DNA of 64,000 bases from Paenibacillus azoreducens (GCF_021654775.1 NZ_AP025343.1:62001-126000), one strand, 5' to 3'; numbered from the stretch's first letter, positions 7,735 through 17,189 are shown. Notes: a model not told the origin generated them from the letters alone. A program made the numbers and translations.

Positions 7735-9405
7735 ATGAAAAATGTAAACAAATACGCCAGAGGATATTTTATGCCTCAGGAGACCAGCTTGAAGTGGGCC
7801 CAAAAGGAATACATTACAGAGGCGCCGATTTGGTGCAGCGTTGACCTTCGCGACGGCAATCAGGCGTTAATCGTTCCGATGAATCTGGAGGAGAAGCTGG
7901 AATACTTCAAGATGCTCGTGGATATCGGGTTCAAGGAGATCGAAGTCGGATTTCCCGCAGCGTCGGAAACGGAGTTCGCTTTTTTACGCACATTGATCGA
8001 GCAGGAATTGATTCCGGATGATGTAACAATCCAAGTGCTTACCCAATCGAGAGAGCACATTATCCGCAAAACCTTTGAATCGCTGAAAGGCGCGAAAAAA
8101 GCCGTCGTCCATTTGTACAACTCGACCTCCGTGGCGCAGCGGGAACAGGTATTCCGCAAATCCAAGGAAGAGATTATCGACATCGCCGTAAGCGGCGCCA
8201 AGCTGTTGAAGGAATGTGCGGAGGAGACGGAAGGGAACTTTCAGTTCCAGTATTCGCCGGAGAGCTTCACCGGTACGGAGATCGATTTTGCGCTGGACAT
8301 CTGCAACAGCGTGCTCGACGTATGGCAGCCGACGACGGAGAACCCGGTCATCATCAATCTTCCTGCAACAGTGTCCATGTCGATGCCTCACGTCTACGCC
8401 AGCCAGATCGAGTATATGAGCGAGCACCTGAACTATCGGGAGCACGTGATTTTATCGGTCCATCCGCATAACGACAGAGGTACGGGTGTGGCGGACGCCG
8501 AGCTTGGAATGCTGGCCGGAGCTCAGCGTGTCGAAGGCACTTTGTTCGGCAACGGAGAACGGACGGGGAACGTGGACATCGTCACGCTGGCCCTGAACAT
8601 GTACTCGCATGGGGTCGATCCGAAGCTGAATTTTGAGAACATCCCTGCGATCATCTCCGTGTATGAACGTCTGACCAAAATGAGAGTAAGCGAAAGACAT
8701 CCTTATGGAGGCGAGCTCGTATTTACCGCATTCTCCGGTTCGCATCAGGATGCCATCGCCAAAGGCATGAAGTGGCGCGAGGAAAAAGAACCCCGGCATT
8801 GGTCCGTTCCATATCTGCTGATTGATCCCAAGGACATCGGCAGGGAGTACGAAGGCGATATTATCCGCATTAACAGCCAGTCCGGCAAAGGCGGAATCGG
8901 ATATGTGCTGCAGCTGAAGTACGGACTTGATCTCCCGGCGAAAATGCGCGAAAATTTCGGGTATTTCGTTAAAAACGTATCGGATCAGCAGCAAAAGGAA
9001 CTGATGCCCGATGAAATATACGATATTTTCATGAAAGAATACGTGAATATAAAAACACCCGTCGAGTTCGTTAAATATCGCTTTACAGACAACGAAGATT
9101 TTCATACCGTCGTCACGATACGCTCCGGCAATCAAGTCAAGGAAATCGAAGGCACCGGGAACGGAAGGCTCGATGCGATCAGCAATGCGCTGCAAACCGA
9201 TCTTGGACTGAATTATTCCGATTTGGTCTATACAGAGCACGCTCTGGAAACAGGCTCCAAATCGCAAGCTGTTTCTTATATCGGCATCACGGCTTCCAAC
9301 GGCAGCGTATATTGGGGTTGCGGCATCGACGCTGACATTATGACCTCATCGGTAAAAGCGCTGTTTAGTGCCGTGAATCGATTTAGCCGTAATAACACAA
9401 ACTGA
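7735..9405 (+). CDS. leuA: 2-isopropylmalate synthase, LeuA2 type
   Basis: This enzyme of about 556 residues condenses acetyl-CoA with 2-ketoisovalerate, the first committed step of leucine synthesis. The TIM-barrel catalytic domain shows SVDLRDGNQAL near residue 35, where Arg and Asp bind substrate and metal, and the metal-binding histidines in SVHPHNDRGTG, followed by GTLFGNGERTGNVD. The C-terminal LeuA dimer/regulatory domain occupies about residues 430-550. Its length fits the longer LeuA2 subfamily, not the roughly 515-residue LeuA1. I chose the ATG at 7735, preceded by GGGAAGGAC; earlier in-frame codons lie inside the T-box. It stands alone, without leuBCD, and is controlled by the leucine T-box. 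Confidence 0.95.
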   Translation: MKNVNKYARGYFMPQETSLKWAQKEYITEAPIWCSVDLRDGNQALIVPMNLEEKLEYFKMLVDIGFKEIEVGFPAASETEFAFLRTLIEQELIPDDVTIQVLTQSREHIIRKTFESLKGAKKAVVHLYNSTSVAQREQVFRKSKEEIIDIAVSGAKLLKECAEETEGNFQFQYSPESFTGTEIDFALDICNSVLDVWQPTTENPVIINLPATVSMSMPHVYASQIEYMSEHLNYREHVILSVHPHNDRGTGVADAELGMLAGAQRVEGTLFGNGERTGNVDIVTLALNMYSHGVDPKLNFENIPAIISVYERLTKMRVSERHPYGGELVFTAFSGSHQDAIAKGMKWREEKEPRHWSVPYLLIDPKDIGREYEGDIIRINSQSGKGGIGYVLQLKYGLDLPAKMRENFGYFVKNVSDQQQKELMPDEIYDIFMKEYVNIKTPVEFVKYRFTDNEDFHTVVTIRSGNQVKEIEGTGNGRLDAISNALQTDLGLNYSDLVYTEHALETGSKSQAVSYIGITASNGSVYWGCGIDADIMTSSVKALFSAVNRFSRNNTN

Positions 9406-9481
9406 TCGTTTTTGGGGAGATGAAAGGTGCTTGTATCCCACCTAGAGAGGATGGGAATCTTCTCCCGCTAACGAACAAACG

Positions 9482-9512
9482 AAGGAGCTGCCAGCGGCAG
9501 CTCCTTTTGATT
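9482..9512 (+). terminator. Intrinsic terminator of leuA
   Basis: A perfect 11-bp stem AAGGAGCTGCC/GGCAGCTCCTT with a 3-base loop is followed by TTGATTTT. It lies about 80 bases past the leuA stop codon. Confidence 0.85.
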
Positions 9513-9652
9513 TTCCGCCTCCGCCGTTTTGGCGGAAGGGGCGGGTTCCTAGTCAATCGCGGAACTTATTTGCTTCATGAACATCAAAAAAACGGTCAAG
9601 GCGGCGGGGCTTTACATCATGTCGTAGACCTGCTCCTTCTATCCTCGCTATT

Positions 9653-10261
9653 TTATTCCTCGACGGCGATGCCGGCAGCTTTCAAATGCCCGTGCGTAAC
9701 GATTCTGCTAAATTGGGATGAAACTTCATCCGCAGGAAGAGGCCGGTCGTTTTTAATCCACCAAATGACAATACCCATGAAAGCCGATACGAGGTATTCG
9801 AGCAGCAATTCCTTAGATATCGCTAAAGTGGAATTTCCCTGAGCAGGATCCCATCCCTCGTTTAGTTTATCTTTGATGATATTCTCCATCTTCGCTCGAA
9901 ACTGATAGATTCTATTCTCTTCAATTAACATGGCATAGTAAAAAATGATGTTGCCCGAAATCTGTTCCAATACCGACTTCATAACAGTTTCGAGTCTGGA
10001 AATACTGAAAGGATTCATGTGGATTGGACATAGAACGACGGCCTTCTTTAATTCGCTCAACAACTCATCCATACATGTATCCAATAGATCAGGTTTGTTT
10101 TGGTAGTGAAGATAAAACGTGTTTCGATTGATCATAGCCCGATCTGCAATATCCTGGATTGTTATCGCTTCATATCCTTTTTCCTGAATAAGCTCATAAA
10201 ATGCCTTTCGAACCGATTGTTTGGTGCGCAGTATTCTTAGATCGGTTTTTTTCTTGTTCAT
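9653..10261 (-). CDS. TetR/AcrR family regulator
   Basis: This 202-residue protein has a TetR helix-turn-helix at about residues 15-60 (KAFYELIQEKGYEAITIQDIADRAMINRNTFYLHY) and an all-helical ligand domain resembling the TetR_C_8 group seen with DhaS-like regulators. The recognition helix (NRNTFYLHY) is typical. It is divergent from the SnoaL-like gene and the YhgE-like permease, so it probably represses them; the ligand is unknown. The ATG has a TTGTTTTCG context with only a weak ribosome binding site (AGGGGAC). Confidence 0.9.
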   Translation of the reverse strand: MNKKKTDLRILRTKQSVRKAFYELIQEKGYEAITIQDIADRAMINRNTFYLHYQNKPDLLDTCMDELLSELKKAVVLCPIHMNPFSISRLETVMKSVLEQISGNIIFYYAMLIEENRIYQFRAKMENIIKDKLNEGWDPAQGNSTLAISKELLLEYLVSAFMGIVIWWIKNDRPLPADEVSSQFSRIVTHGHLKAAGIAVEE

Positions 10262-10352
10262 TGTTTTCGTCCCCTAAATAAAAAATTTGAATCGTTAAGC
10301 GACAAAGCTCTACGAATTGTATTTTATCCTTCAAAACTAAAAATATTGAATA

Positions 10353-10381
10353 TTGAGCGTTGTATTGATCTTCATTATAAT
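10353..10381 (+). promoter_or_regulatory. Sigma-A promoter for the SnoaL/permease pair
   Basis: TTGAGC (10353-10358) and TATAAT (10376-10381) are separated by 17 bases in the TetR-SnoaL intergenic region. TetR would be expected to bind nearby. The transcript would have a leader of about 160 bases before the GTG start. Confidence 0.6.
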
Positions 10382-10548
10382 GAGCGCAAGATAGATAAAC
10401 AACAAAGAGTTCATTATTTATCTAATGACTATAAAATCGGATTGAAAGAGGTGGAATGAAGATCATTGTTATTGTTAATTTAGTTCGAAATAAGGCAAAT
10501 CCGTTCCAAACGGAAATTAACTTTTGTTAAAACAAGGAGGATATTATA

Positions 10549-11328
10549 GTGGCATCAAACCATCAAAATGAGCTTGTCCTTAAGGCGATCGCTGTGCTGG
10601 AAAGTTTAGAGAGCGGCAACCCCGAAGCGATTACGAAGTACATTCATCCCGATAAATATATTCAGCACAATCAGGCCTTGCACGATGGTCGTGCGGCCAT
10701 GCTTGATGCACTTGATCATTTAAAAGAAATTGGAACAAAGGTAAGCATTAAACGCACTTTAGTCGACGGAGAATATGTCGCCCTTCATTCTGTATATGAT
10801 TTTTTTGGCACCAAGATCGGTATTGATATTTTCCGTTTTGAGAATGGTCTGATCGTCGAACATTGGGACAATTTGCAAGAGATGGTGGAAAAAACAGCAA
10901 GTAATCATACGATGATTGACGGACCGGACACGATTAAGGATATCGACAAGACGGATGCGAACAAAGGACTTGTCAAAAGCTATGTCGAGAACATCTTGTT
11001 CGGGAAAAACCCGGACCTGCTTACTTCTTACTTTGACGGGGATAACTACATTCAGCATAGCCCGCATATTGCAGACGGCCTTTCCGGTCTTCATGCTGCA
11101 TTGGAGGGCCTTAAGAAAAAAAATATTGAGTTTCAATATACTCATCTCCACCAGGTCATCGGACAAGGCGACTTTGTGCTTGCGGTGAGTGAAGGGATTT
11201 TTAATGGTCAGCATACTGCTTTCTACGATTTGTTCCGCGTGGAGAATGGAAAGATTGCCGAGCATTGGGATGTAGTTGAGGCCGTACTGCCGGCAGAAAA
11301 ACGAAAAAATACGAACAGTAGATTTTGA
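10549..11328 (+). CDS. Tandem SnoaL-like (NTF2-fold) protein
   Basis: This 259-residue protein consists of two SnoaL-like domains in tandem (about residues 8-120 and 137-250). Each has a YIQH motif near its first third (KYIQHNQALHDG and NYIQHSPHIADG) and an EHWD motif near its end (IVEHWDNLQ and IAEHWDVVE). Members of this fold bind or isomerise small hydrophobic molecules, but many have no known activity. The start is GTG with a strong AAGGAGG ribosome binding site. It overlaps or abuts the next gene, a YhgE-like permease, so the two are coupled, and it is divergent from a TetR regulator. Confidence 0.8.
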   Translation: MASNHQNELVLKAIAVLESLESGNPEAITKYIHPDKYIQHNQALHDGRAAMLDALDHLKEIGTKVSIKRTLVDGEYVALHSVYDFFGTKIGIDIFRFENGLIVEHWDNLQEMVEKTASNHTMIDGPDTIKDIDKTDANKGLVKSYVENILFGKNPDLLTSYFDGDNYIQHSPHIADGLSGLHAALEGLKKKNIEFQYTHLHQVIGQGDFVLAVSEGIFNGQHTAFYDLFRVENGKIAEHWDVVEAVLPAEKRKNTNSRF

Positions 11329-11333
11329 GGTTC

Positions 11334-12560
11334 ATGCAGCTGAATCGCAAGAAGGACAGTGGAAAACGTATGAGTTTATTTAAAAACAAATTCATTATTG
11401 CGTTACCCCTTATCGTTATTGCTGTCATCTTCGTCTTTAGCCTTGCCATGATTCCAAGCATCAATCCTGCTCCCCATAACTTGCCGATTGCCATTGTAAA
11501 TGAGGATCAAGGCTTGACGATCCCAAAAGTAAATATGGGCGAGACAATGGTGTCTAACATTCAGTCAGCTGCCTCTGTGAACTCGGTTGGAGAGCCGCCG
11601 ATGAAATGGATCGAAGTAAGTAGCGAAGAAGAAGTAAGAGCAGGTCTCGATAACCAAAAATATTATGCGGCTTTGGTGATTCACAAGGATTTTAGCGAGA
11701 AGCTAGCATCGCTTACAACGCCGGATCCGTCTTCGCCCCGGATACAGATTTATGTCAATCAAGGCATGAATGCATCGGCATCTAGTATGGCTGAGCAAAT
11801 GCTAAATCAAGCGGTTCATGACGTGAATAATAAGATGCGTACTGAGCTATTAGCGACTTTCGATCAGCAAGGCGCAGCGATCTCAACGAAACAAGCCGCT
11901 GCACTAGCTTCGCCAATCGATTGCGTAGTCATCCATGTGAATGCAACAGGTACGCATAGTGCAAACGGGAATTCACCGATTTTGATGTTCCAGCCTTTGT
12001 GGATGGCCAGTCTAATCGGAAGCGTGATTTTCTTGCTTGTGAAGAACAAATCCAATTATGCGAATCATAATGAACGGCTTCAGGCGAATATAGTCCAAGT
12101 CTTGTGGGGAGGGGTCATGGCTTTGGCGGCTGGATTTAGCTTCACTTGGTTCGCCAAGAGCTGGGGCGTAGACATTTCTCATTTCGCAGATACAGCTTTA
12201 TTCTTGACCATTGCTTATTTAACATTTTTTCTGATGATATCCGCTGTTTTCTCTTGGGTGGGACTTAAAGGCATGATTATTTTTGTATTGCTTCTATTCT
12301 TAGGTGCGCCACTGCTTAGTTTTGCTCCGGAGTTATTATCTTCGTTTTACCGGGATTGGATATTATCATGGCTGCCGATGCGTTTTATGGTTGAAGGCCT
12401 GCGTGAGTTGTTTTTCTTTGGACAAGGCTTTCGCTTGAATCATCCGACCATGGTTTTAATCTGGATCGGCGCCTGCGGCCTGTTGGTCCTGCTTACATCT
12501 GCCTTTAAACATTCCCGTAAACCGGAACAGAAAAAAGAGGTTGAAATTGCTTGGAAGTAA
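11334..12560 (+). CDS. YhgE/Pip-like ABC-2 type membrane protein
   Basis: This protein of about 408 residues has one N-terminal membrane helix (ALPLIVIAVIFVFSLAMI), a large outside domain of about 180 residues beginning LPIAIVNEDQG, and about five to six C-terminal membrane helices. This is the layout of the YhgE/Pip and ABC-2 permease superfamily, which includes phage-infection-protein and LXG-secretion relatives. No ATPase gene is adjacent. It overlaps the SnoaL-like gene end; I use the ATG at 11334 after GAGG, though an ATG at 11370 is possible. With a TetR partner, export of a toxic lipophile is a reasonable but unproven guess. Confidence 0.75.
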   Translation: MQLNRKKDSGKRMSLFKNKFIIALPLIVIAVIFVFSLAMIPSINPAPHNLPIAIVNEDQGLTIPKVNMGETMVSNIQSAASVNSVGEPPMKWIEVSSEEEVRAGLDNQKYYAALVIHKDFSEKLASLTTPDPSSPRIQIYVNQGMNASASSMAEQMLNQAVHDVNNKMRTELLATFDQQGAAISTKQAAALASPIDCVVIHVNATGTHSANGNSPILMFQPLWMASLIGSVIFLLVKNKSNYANHNERLQANIVQVLWGGVMALAAGFSFTWFAKSWGVDISHFADTALFLTIAYLTFFLMISAVFSWVGLKGMIIFVLLLFLGAPLLSFAPELLSSFYRDWILSWLPMRFMVEGLRELFFFGQGFRLNHPTMVLIWIGACGLLVLLTSAFKHSRKPEQKKEVEIAWK

Positions 12561-12574
12561 TCCATAAGACGATC

Positions 12575-12607
12575 TTAGCCGTACGGATGATCACTCCATA
12601 CGGCTAA
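12575..12607. terminator. Palindromic hairpin between permease and DUF4062 copy 2
   Basis: TTAGCCGTA at 12575-12583 and TACGGCTAA at 12599-12607 form a perfect 9-bp stem, extended by an inner GGA/TCC. There is no U-tract on either side, so it may be a weak terminator or a boundary hairpin shared by the two convergent genes. Confidence 0.5.
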
Positions 12608-12632
12608 AGGTGCATTCTGAAAATATTTCATA

Positions 12633-13232
12633 TCATGTATTTGCTCTTTTATTTTTCTCTAACTCAGCATTTAATTTAGCATTCTCTCTCAACAAACTTG
12701 CATTCTCTTCCCGTAACTTTTGTACGTCTGGGATATCCTTGCCAGAAACCCATCCAGACAAATCTTCTCTTTTTGCATACTCTGGCAATTTATCATGGAT
12801 AACCAACTTAATGTGCCGTTCATCTTCAGCATAAAATATAGGTATTTCTTCTGATACGGATTGTTTAAACTCCTGAAACTTTTGATAGTTTTCCATTGTT
12901 ACAAAGTCGTATGGTAGTCGTCTTAATGCTTCATCTGTGACAACAAATGCAAATCTAGGTTTACCGATTTCTCCGGCATAATCATATTCCCAATGAGTAT
13001 AGCTCTTGGATTCATCAGGAAGCATTGAACCATAGAATCCTCCGAGAATTAGGATATATACATCAGATTCATCGATCCATCTCTTAATAATTCCCATTTG
13101 AGTTTCGTCGTGATATAGCTCAATTCCTGCAGGGATGTGTCCAGCTTTAAGTATAGCTTCTGCAGCGGCATGCCTTTCCACAATTAAATCAGCATAAGTA
13201 GACGATATGTAGACTTGTAATTTTTTCCTCAT
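12633..13232 (-). CDS. Stand-alone DUF4062 protein (copy 2)
   Basis: This 199-residue protein is a close paralogue of the one at 1693-2295. It keeps the signature KLQVYISSTYADL, the DESDVYILILGGFYG core, the HWEYDYAGE segment and the C-terminal coiled coil (REENASLLRENAKLNAELEK). The middle (residues about 35-45 and 100-150) varies most, while both ends are nearly identical. Both copies point the same way 10.3 kb apart and share upstream DNA, so the pair arose by segmental duplication rather than two separate acquisitions. Function is unknown; DUF4062 elsewhere is attached to STAND ATPases. Confidence 0.85.
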   Translation of the reverse strand: MRKKLQVYISSTYADLIVERHAAAEAILKAGHIPAGIELYHDETQMGIIKRWIDESDVYILILGGFYGSMLPDESKSYTHWEYDYAGEIGKPRFAFVVTDEALRRLPYDFVTMENYQKFQEFKQSVSEEIPIFYAEDERHIKLVIHDKLPEYAKREDLSGWVSGKDIPDVQKLREENASLLRENAKLNAELEKNKRANT

Positions 13233-13635
13233 AGGTCACCTACATTAATGAAATTAATATAAATCATACCGTTGGCTCGCTTTATATGTCAATATTTCCC
13301 GAGGTTTACTCTTCCAGTTACTTGTCTCCTTTTGTCTTTACAATTATTCCACAAGAACATAAAACTATTGTTTTATGGGTTATTTCACAGAAGACATGCA
13401 TAGATATGAGTTTTGTATAAACAGATTTTCAGAAGCCGATAACCTCATTAAGCTGAACCTTACCATAATGATGGTTAAATCTTTTCGTGCGGGAAGTGCG
13501 TGAAGAGCCTGTATTTGACCGGCTCCCATGACCAATTCGCGTGATATTGCATCAACCAAAATGATTATAATAATTCATTACCAAACAAAACATCAATAAA
13601 AAGGTAAAATATTACTGTTACTAAAATTATTAAAA
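13233..13635. other. Gene-free, AT-rich region upstream of DUF4062 copy 2
   Basis: No gene is visible. The first 60 bases repeat the flank of DUF4062 copy 1 (AATATAAATCATACCGTTGG is in both). A block beginning TTAAGCTGAACC near 13447 resembles the one near 2580. The last 100 bases are AT-rich and probably contain the promoter of the GNAT gene, without a clear -35/-10 pair. Confidence 0.45.
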
Positions 13636-14562
13636 ATGGCGGTGTCTTGCTTGAGAAAAGTAGAGGTTCGGATATTTACAAAGGATGATATGCAGAAGTT
13701 AGGCGATTTGTATCATGCCGTTACATCTAAAAACAACACCGTTTTCTGGTGGGTTGGAGAAGAAGAGAATTGGCTGAATGTATTCGTAGCGATTGAGAGC
13801 GGACAAATCATAGGTAAGGGACAAGTTGGTATAATTACCGAGATTCCGCCGGGCAGTTCCCAAGAGCATGCACATTATATTTTTATCAATTTGAAGACAC
13901 TCCCGCAAAGGGAAGACGACTATCCGCTCTATGATCTCCTATATGAGTGTTTATTAAATAGAGCGTACGAGCTAAAAAAAACGCTGCCTGGTTCGAATCG
14001 AACAATGATTGCTATAGGCAACCAATCAACTGAAGAGTACAACAACAATTATTTCGTATCGAAGGGTTTTGTGTACTGGAAGAGTTCGTATACGATGCGA
14101 AGAGACTTATCCAAGAAGATTGAAGAGTCCGTACTTACTGCTTCTTACCGTTGCTTGCGAGGGGCAATGGATTCGGAGGAAAGCGTCGATGAATACTTAA
14201 AAGTTGACATGGAGATTTGGCCTGAGGCCCCAATCGGGTTAAAGAGGTTAATGGATAACCGGAAGAATTCTTCGTGGACTGCTTTTGTTGTAAGGGAGAA
14301 TACCACCTTAGTAGGTAGTGTCATGGCTTGGGTGGATAATGATGGAGATGGGATTATTGAAGATCTATTTGTGAGAGAGCCTTGGCGGAAACAAGGGATT
14401 GCAAAGCATCTACTTTCTCAGGCGCTCACCTATCTCAAAGACCATGGATGTGCGTTCGCAGAACTACAAGTTGAAACGGCCAATAGATCCGCTTTATCTT
14501 TATATCACGCAGTTGGCTTCAAAGAAGTATCGGAAGAAGTGCGTTACCACCGAGAACTCTAA
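13636..14562 (+). CDS. Tandem GNAT N-acetyltransferase
   Basis: This 308-residue protein has two GNAT-fold halves. The C-terminal half (about residues 165-305) has a clear acetyl-CoA motif A, LFVREPWRKQGIAKHLLSQA, and a motif B with NRSALSLYHAVGFKE. The N-terminal half (about 10-160) follows the same fold but lacks a good R/Q-x-x-G-x-G/A loop, so it is probably structural or substrate-binding. The substrate is unknown. The listed ATG has no clear ribosome binding site; a TTG a few codons downstream is an alternative. The gene stands alone and ends at a GGCCATCC-type terminator. Confidence 0.85.
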   Translation: MAVSCLRKVEVRIFTKDDMQKLGDLYHAVTSKNNTVFWWVGEEENWLNVFVAIESGQIIGKGQVGIITEIPPGSSQEHAHYIFINLKTLPQREDDYPLYDLLYECLLNRAYELKKTLPGSNRTMIAIGNQSTEEYNNNYFVSKGFVYWKSSYTMRRDLSKKIEESVLTASYRCLRGAMDSEESVDEYLKVDMEIWPEAPIGLKRLMDNRKNSSWTAFVVRENTTLVGSVMAWVDNDGDGIIEDLFVREPWRKQGIAKHLLSQALTYLKDHGCAFAELQVETANRSALSLYHAVGFKEVSEEVRYHREL

Positions 14563-14866
14563 AACGTGAAAACAACTGAGAACACTATTTCAGTTAGGCA
14601 TACTCAGCAAAGAAAGGGCCATCCCGGCAGGGGTGGCCTAAAAATTTGCCGTTACAGACAGCACGGAATAACGATTAGGATAGTTTAATTATGAATTAAT
14701 TATTGTAAAGTCATCTTGAAATGATTTTGATACCATTGGAGCGATAGGGAAAACCATGAGGGGGTAGACGCATAATTGTCCGTAGACTACGGGCTTCCCT
14801 ATTTGAGACGAGGAACTATTCCCTTTGCAGCAAAAAATAAGTCAAAAGCACAAGGAAGTGAACATA
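14563..14866. other. Intergenic region between two GNAT genes
   Basis: It holds the terminator at 14615-14640 and an AT-rich stretch (14680-14740) that probably contains the promoter of the next gene. A short CCGTAGACTACGG palindrome lies near 14781. I see no gene. Confidence 0.4.
14615..14645 (+). terminator. Intrinsic terminator, GGCCATCC family
   Basis: GGCCATCCC/GGGGTGGCC form a 9-bp stem (one G-T pair) with a 4-base loop, followed by TAAAAATTT. The same GGCCATCC stem is reused at four other places in this window. Confidence 0.65.
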
Positions 14867-15625
14867 ATGACAAATCAACAAAAAGTAATAAATATGCCTT
14901 TATTTTCACAAACGATAACTGACTTTTGGCGGGCGCAATTTTTGAACGGAGACGTCCTCTATAGCGATGAAGTCTTTACTGTCGCTACTAACCCGGATCT
15001 GGACGAAGACAGTCGGGTCATGGTGCTGGAAACCACAGACGGCCGGGTCATGGCGGTTCTGACGCCTGCGATGGCCGATAAGGTAGGCCTTTATCAACGA
15101 CAAGATCTGTCTGAGGAGATCTTTCGTCAGATGTTGAATGAAGCGGGAGTCACTTTGCATGGCGCAGATTATGTTTTTTATTTTTCAGAAGCCGAAAAGA
15201 ACGTATTGCTGCAAGAAAGCCTGGAAGGCGTCTTGCGCCGGTTAACAGAGCAAGATGATGCGGTTTTCTCCGAGTTCCAGTCCTCTGCCTCAGAACAAGA
15301 CTTGGATGACGCTTATGTGGAGTTGGATCACTGGGCGGTGTTCGGCTCTTTTGAGCAAAACCGCCTGGTCAGCGCAGCCAGCATGTATCCCTGGGGGTAC
15401 AATGCGCAAATTGCGGATCTCGGCGTACTGACCCTGACGACCTTTAGAGGAAAAGGCCACGCCCGTAAAGTGGTGCGTTCCATTTGCAAGTATGCCTATG
15501 ATCAGGGATACGAACCCCAGTACCGATGCCAGCTCGATAACCAGGCGTCTACGGCGTTGGCTAAAGCGGCGGGGTTGACGCTGTTTGGAAAGTGGGACGT
15601 GATTTCTCCCGACTCCACTGACTGA
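14867..15625 (+). CDS. GNAT family N-acetyltransferase
   Basis: This protein of 252 residues resembles GNAT proteins with an extended N-terminal region. The acetyl-CoA loop is TFRGKGHARKVVRSICKYA (R-G-K-G-H-A) near residue 200, followed by a motif B with DNQASTALAKAAGL. The N-terminal 110 residues are acidic and hold no motif I recognise. I chose the ATG at 14867 because AAGGAAG precedes it; the longer in-frame start adds a stretch with no ribosome binding site. The substrate is unknown. Confidence 0.85.
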   Translation: MTNQQKVINMPLFSQTITDFWRAQFLNGDVLYSDEVFTVATNPDLDEDSRVMVLETTDGRVMAVLTPAMADKVGLYQRQDLSEEIFRQMLNEAGVTLHGADYVFYFSEAEKNVLLQESLEGVLRRLTEQDDAVFSEFQSSASEQDLDDAYVELDHWAVFGSFEQNRLVSAASMYPWGYNAQIADLGVLTLTTFRGKGHARKVVRSICKYAYDQGYEPQYRCQLDNQASTALAKAAGLTLFGKWDVISPDSTD

Positions 15626-15725
15626 GAGCCGACTCAAAACAGATTCTTTAATTTTATTCAAGCTCTTGCGACGGGATATCCCCTTTAAAATGAACCGCAC
15701 CAAAGCTTCTTTGGATGTTGCGGAA

Positions 15726-17117
15726 CTATATTTTTCCGGAGCGGTAGCGGCGGAATAGGTGTAATGAAGCCGTGCAGAGAAAAGCGATCAGTATTGCACA
15801 GGCTGACAAAATCCAAATTTTACGAAAAGCCGACAACCCTAGGTTCGTGTCCAACCGAATCATTGAGGCAGCCGTTGAAGTGCCTACGGCGAGTCCAATA
15901 TTTTGCACCATCCGCTGAATGGATCCGATTGTTCCCTGTAATTCAAGGCCTACCGAGCCCATAATAGCCGATAGATTAGCGGGAATAAATATGCCTGCGC
16001 CAAAACCGTAGAGCAATAATAAGGCGCTGAATGTAACGCTATGCCAGTTAAGCTGCATTGTACTTAACGCAATAAGAGCGATAAACATGATCCCTAGCCC
16101 CGATAATGTTAACGGAGTTATCCCGTAGGAACCGATAAGTTTTCCCGAAAGCTTGGACAGCATAACCAGACCTAATGGGGCTGCTAGATTCACTAATCCA
16201 ACCTGCCAAGGCATAAGGTGGGCTACCCCCTCAAGATAGTATGCCGGAACGATAAAAGCAATTGCAGTGGCAAAACCCAGGACAAGGGCGGACAGAATCG
16301 GGACAATAAAGGCGCCGCTGCGAAATAATGACAATGGTATGATTGGGTTTGTTACCCGAGTCTCCCAGAAGATGTAGCCAATTAAAGATAACGCAAAGAA
16401 GCCATATGGAAGCATCCTTGGAAATCCGGGTAATGAATCTGCCGAAAGCCCGCAGAGAAGGCTGAATGTAGCAACACCCAGAAGAACGCTGCCCACGATG
16501 TTGAGAGGAACCGGGCTCACTTGCTCTTTCGTCACTCTTGCAATCTTGTAGCATCCCCATAATCCCATGGCACAAATAGGGATGTTTATCCAGAAAATCC
16601 AGCGCCATCCCACGAACGAAAGAAGCAGTCCGCCAGCGCTTGGGCCCAAAACATTGCCAAGTCCAAGTATCATCCCCAAGGTCCCTAAAGCAGCCCCTTG
16701 CCTCTCTTTTGCAATATAGGTCGTAATAATGGCTGCTGAAGTTGCTTGAAGCATCGCAGCTCCAATTCCTTGCAGTCCCCTAAAGATTATCAGTTGGGGA
16801 GCGGAGAATGCACTTCCGCACAGAATGGATGCGATGGCAAAAACGGCCAAACCTATGGAATAAACCTTCATTCGACCAACCCGGTCGCTAATACGGCCGA
16901 ATATGATGATTGTGGAACTGAGTGAAATAAGATACAGAGTCACCGTCCAAGCAACGGCATTAACATCGACATGAAAAGTCTGCCCGAGCGTCGGCAGCGC
17001 CACGTTCATAATGCCCGTATCCAATGCAGATAGAAAAAAACCAACCCCAGCCGTAACAATAATAGGCCAGTCACGAGTGGTTGCGTGTTGTTGATCGACT
17101 GCCGTCAATCCTTGCAT
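15726..17117 (-). CDS. MFS multidrug-type transporter
   Basis: This protein of about 463 residues is a major facilitator of the DHA2-like type with about 13-14 membrane helices. Motif A appears as GRISDRVGRMKV between helices 2 and 3, motif C-like GNVLGPSAGGLLL follows in helix 5, and the N-terminal ALDTGIMNVALPTLG is typical of EmrB/QacA exporters. I chose the start 17117, preceded by TTGAGGGAA; the longer frame starts upstream in the intergenic region. It is divergent from an ArsR-type regulator, which probably represses it. Substrates are likely toxic organic compounds, by family analogy. Confidence 0.88.
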   Translation of the reverse strand: MQGLTAVDQQHATTRDWPIIVTAGVGFFLSALDTGIMNVALPTLGQTFHVDVNAVAWTVTLYLISLSSTIIIFGRISDRVGRMKVYSIGLAVFAIASILCGSAFSAPQLIIFRGLQGIGAAMLQATSAAIITTYIAKERQGAALGTLGMILGLGNVLGPSAGGLLLSFVGWRWIFWINIPICAMGLWGCYKIARVTKEQVSPVPLNIVGSVLLGVATFSLLCGLSADSLPGFPRMLPYGFFALSLIGYIFWETRVTNPIIPLSLFRSGAFIVPILSALVLGFATAIAFIVPAYYLEGVAHLMPWQVGLVNLAAPLGLVMLSKLSGKLIGSYGITPLTLSGLGIMFIALIALSTMQLNWHSVTFSALLLLYGFGAGIFIPANLSAIMGSVGLELQGTIGSIQRMVQNIGLAVGTSTAASMIRLDTNLGLSAFRKIWILSACAILIAFLCTASLHLFRRYRSGKI

Positions 17118-17189
17118 GTTCGTTCCCTCAACTTTCTGCTTTATTCTGTGTGGATTGTAACATGCCATTATTTCATGTATCATCGAAAT

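Noticed and set aside
8452..9267. A 271-codon minus-strand reading frame inside leuA
   Set aside because: It is the antisense of a highly conserved gene, with no ribosome binding site and no recognisable protein motif.
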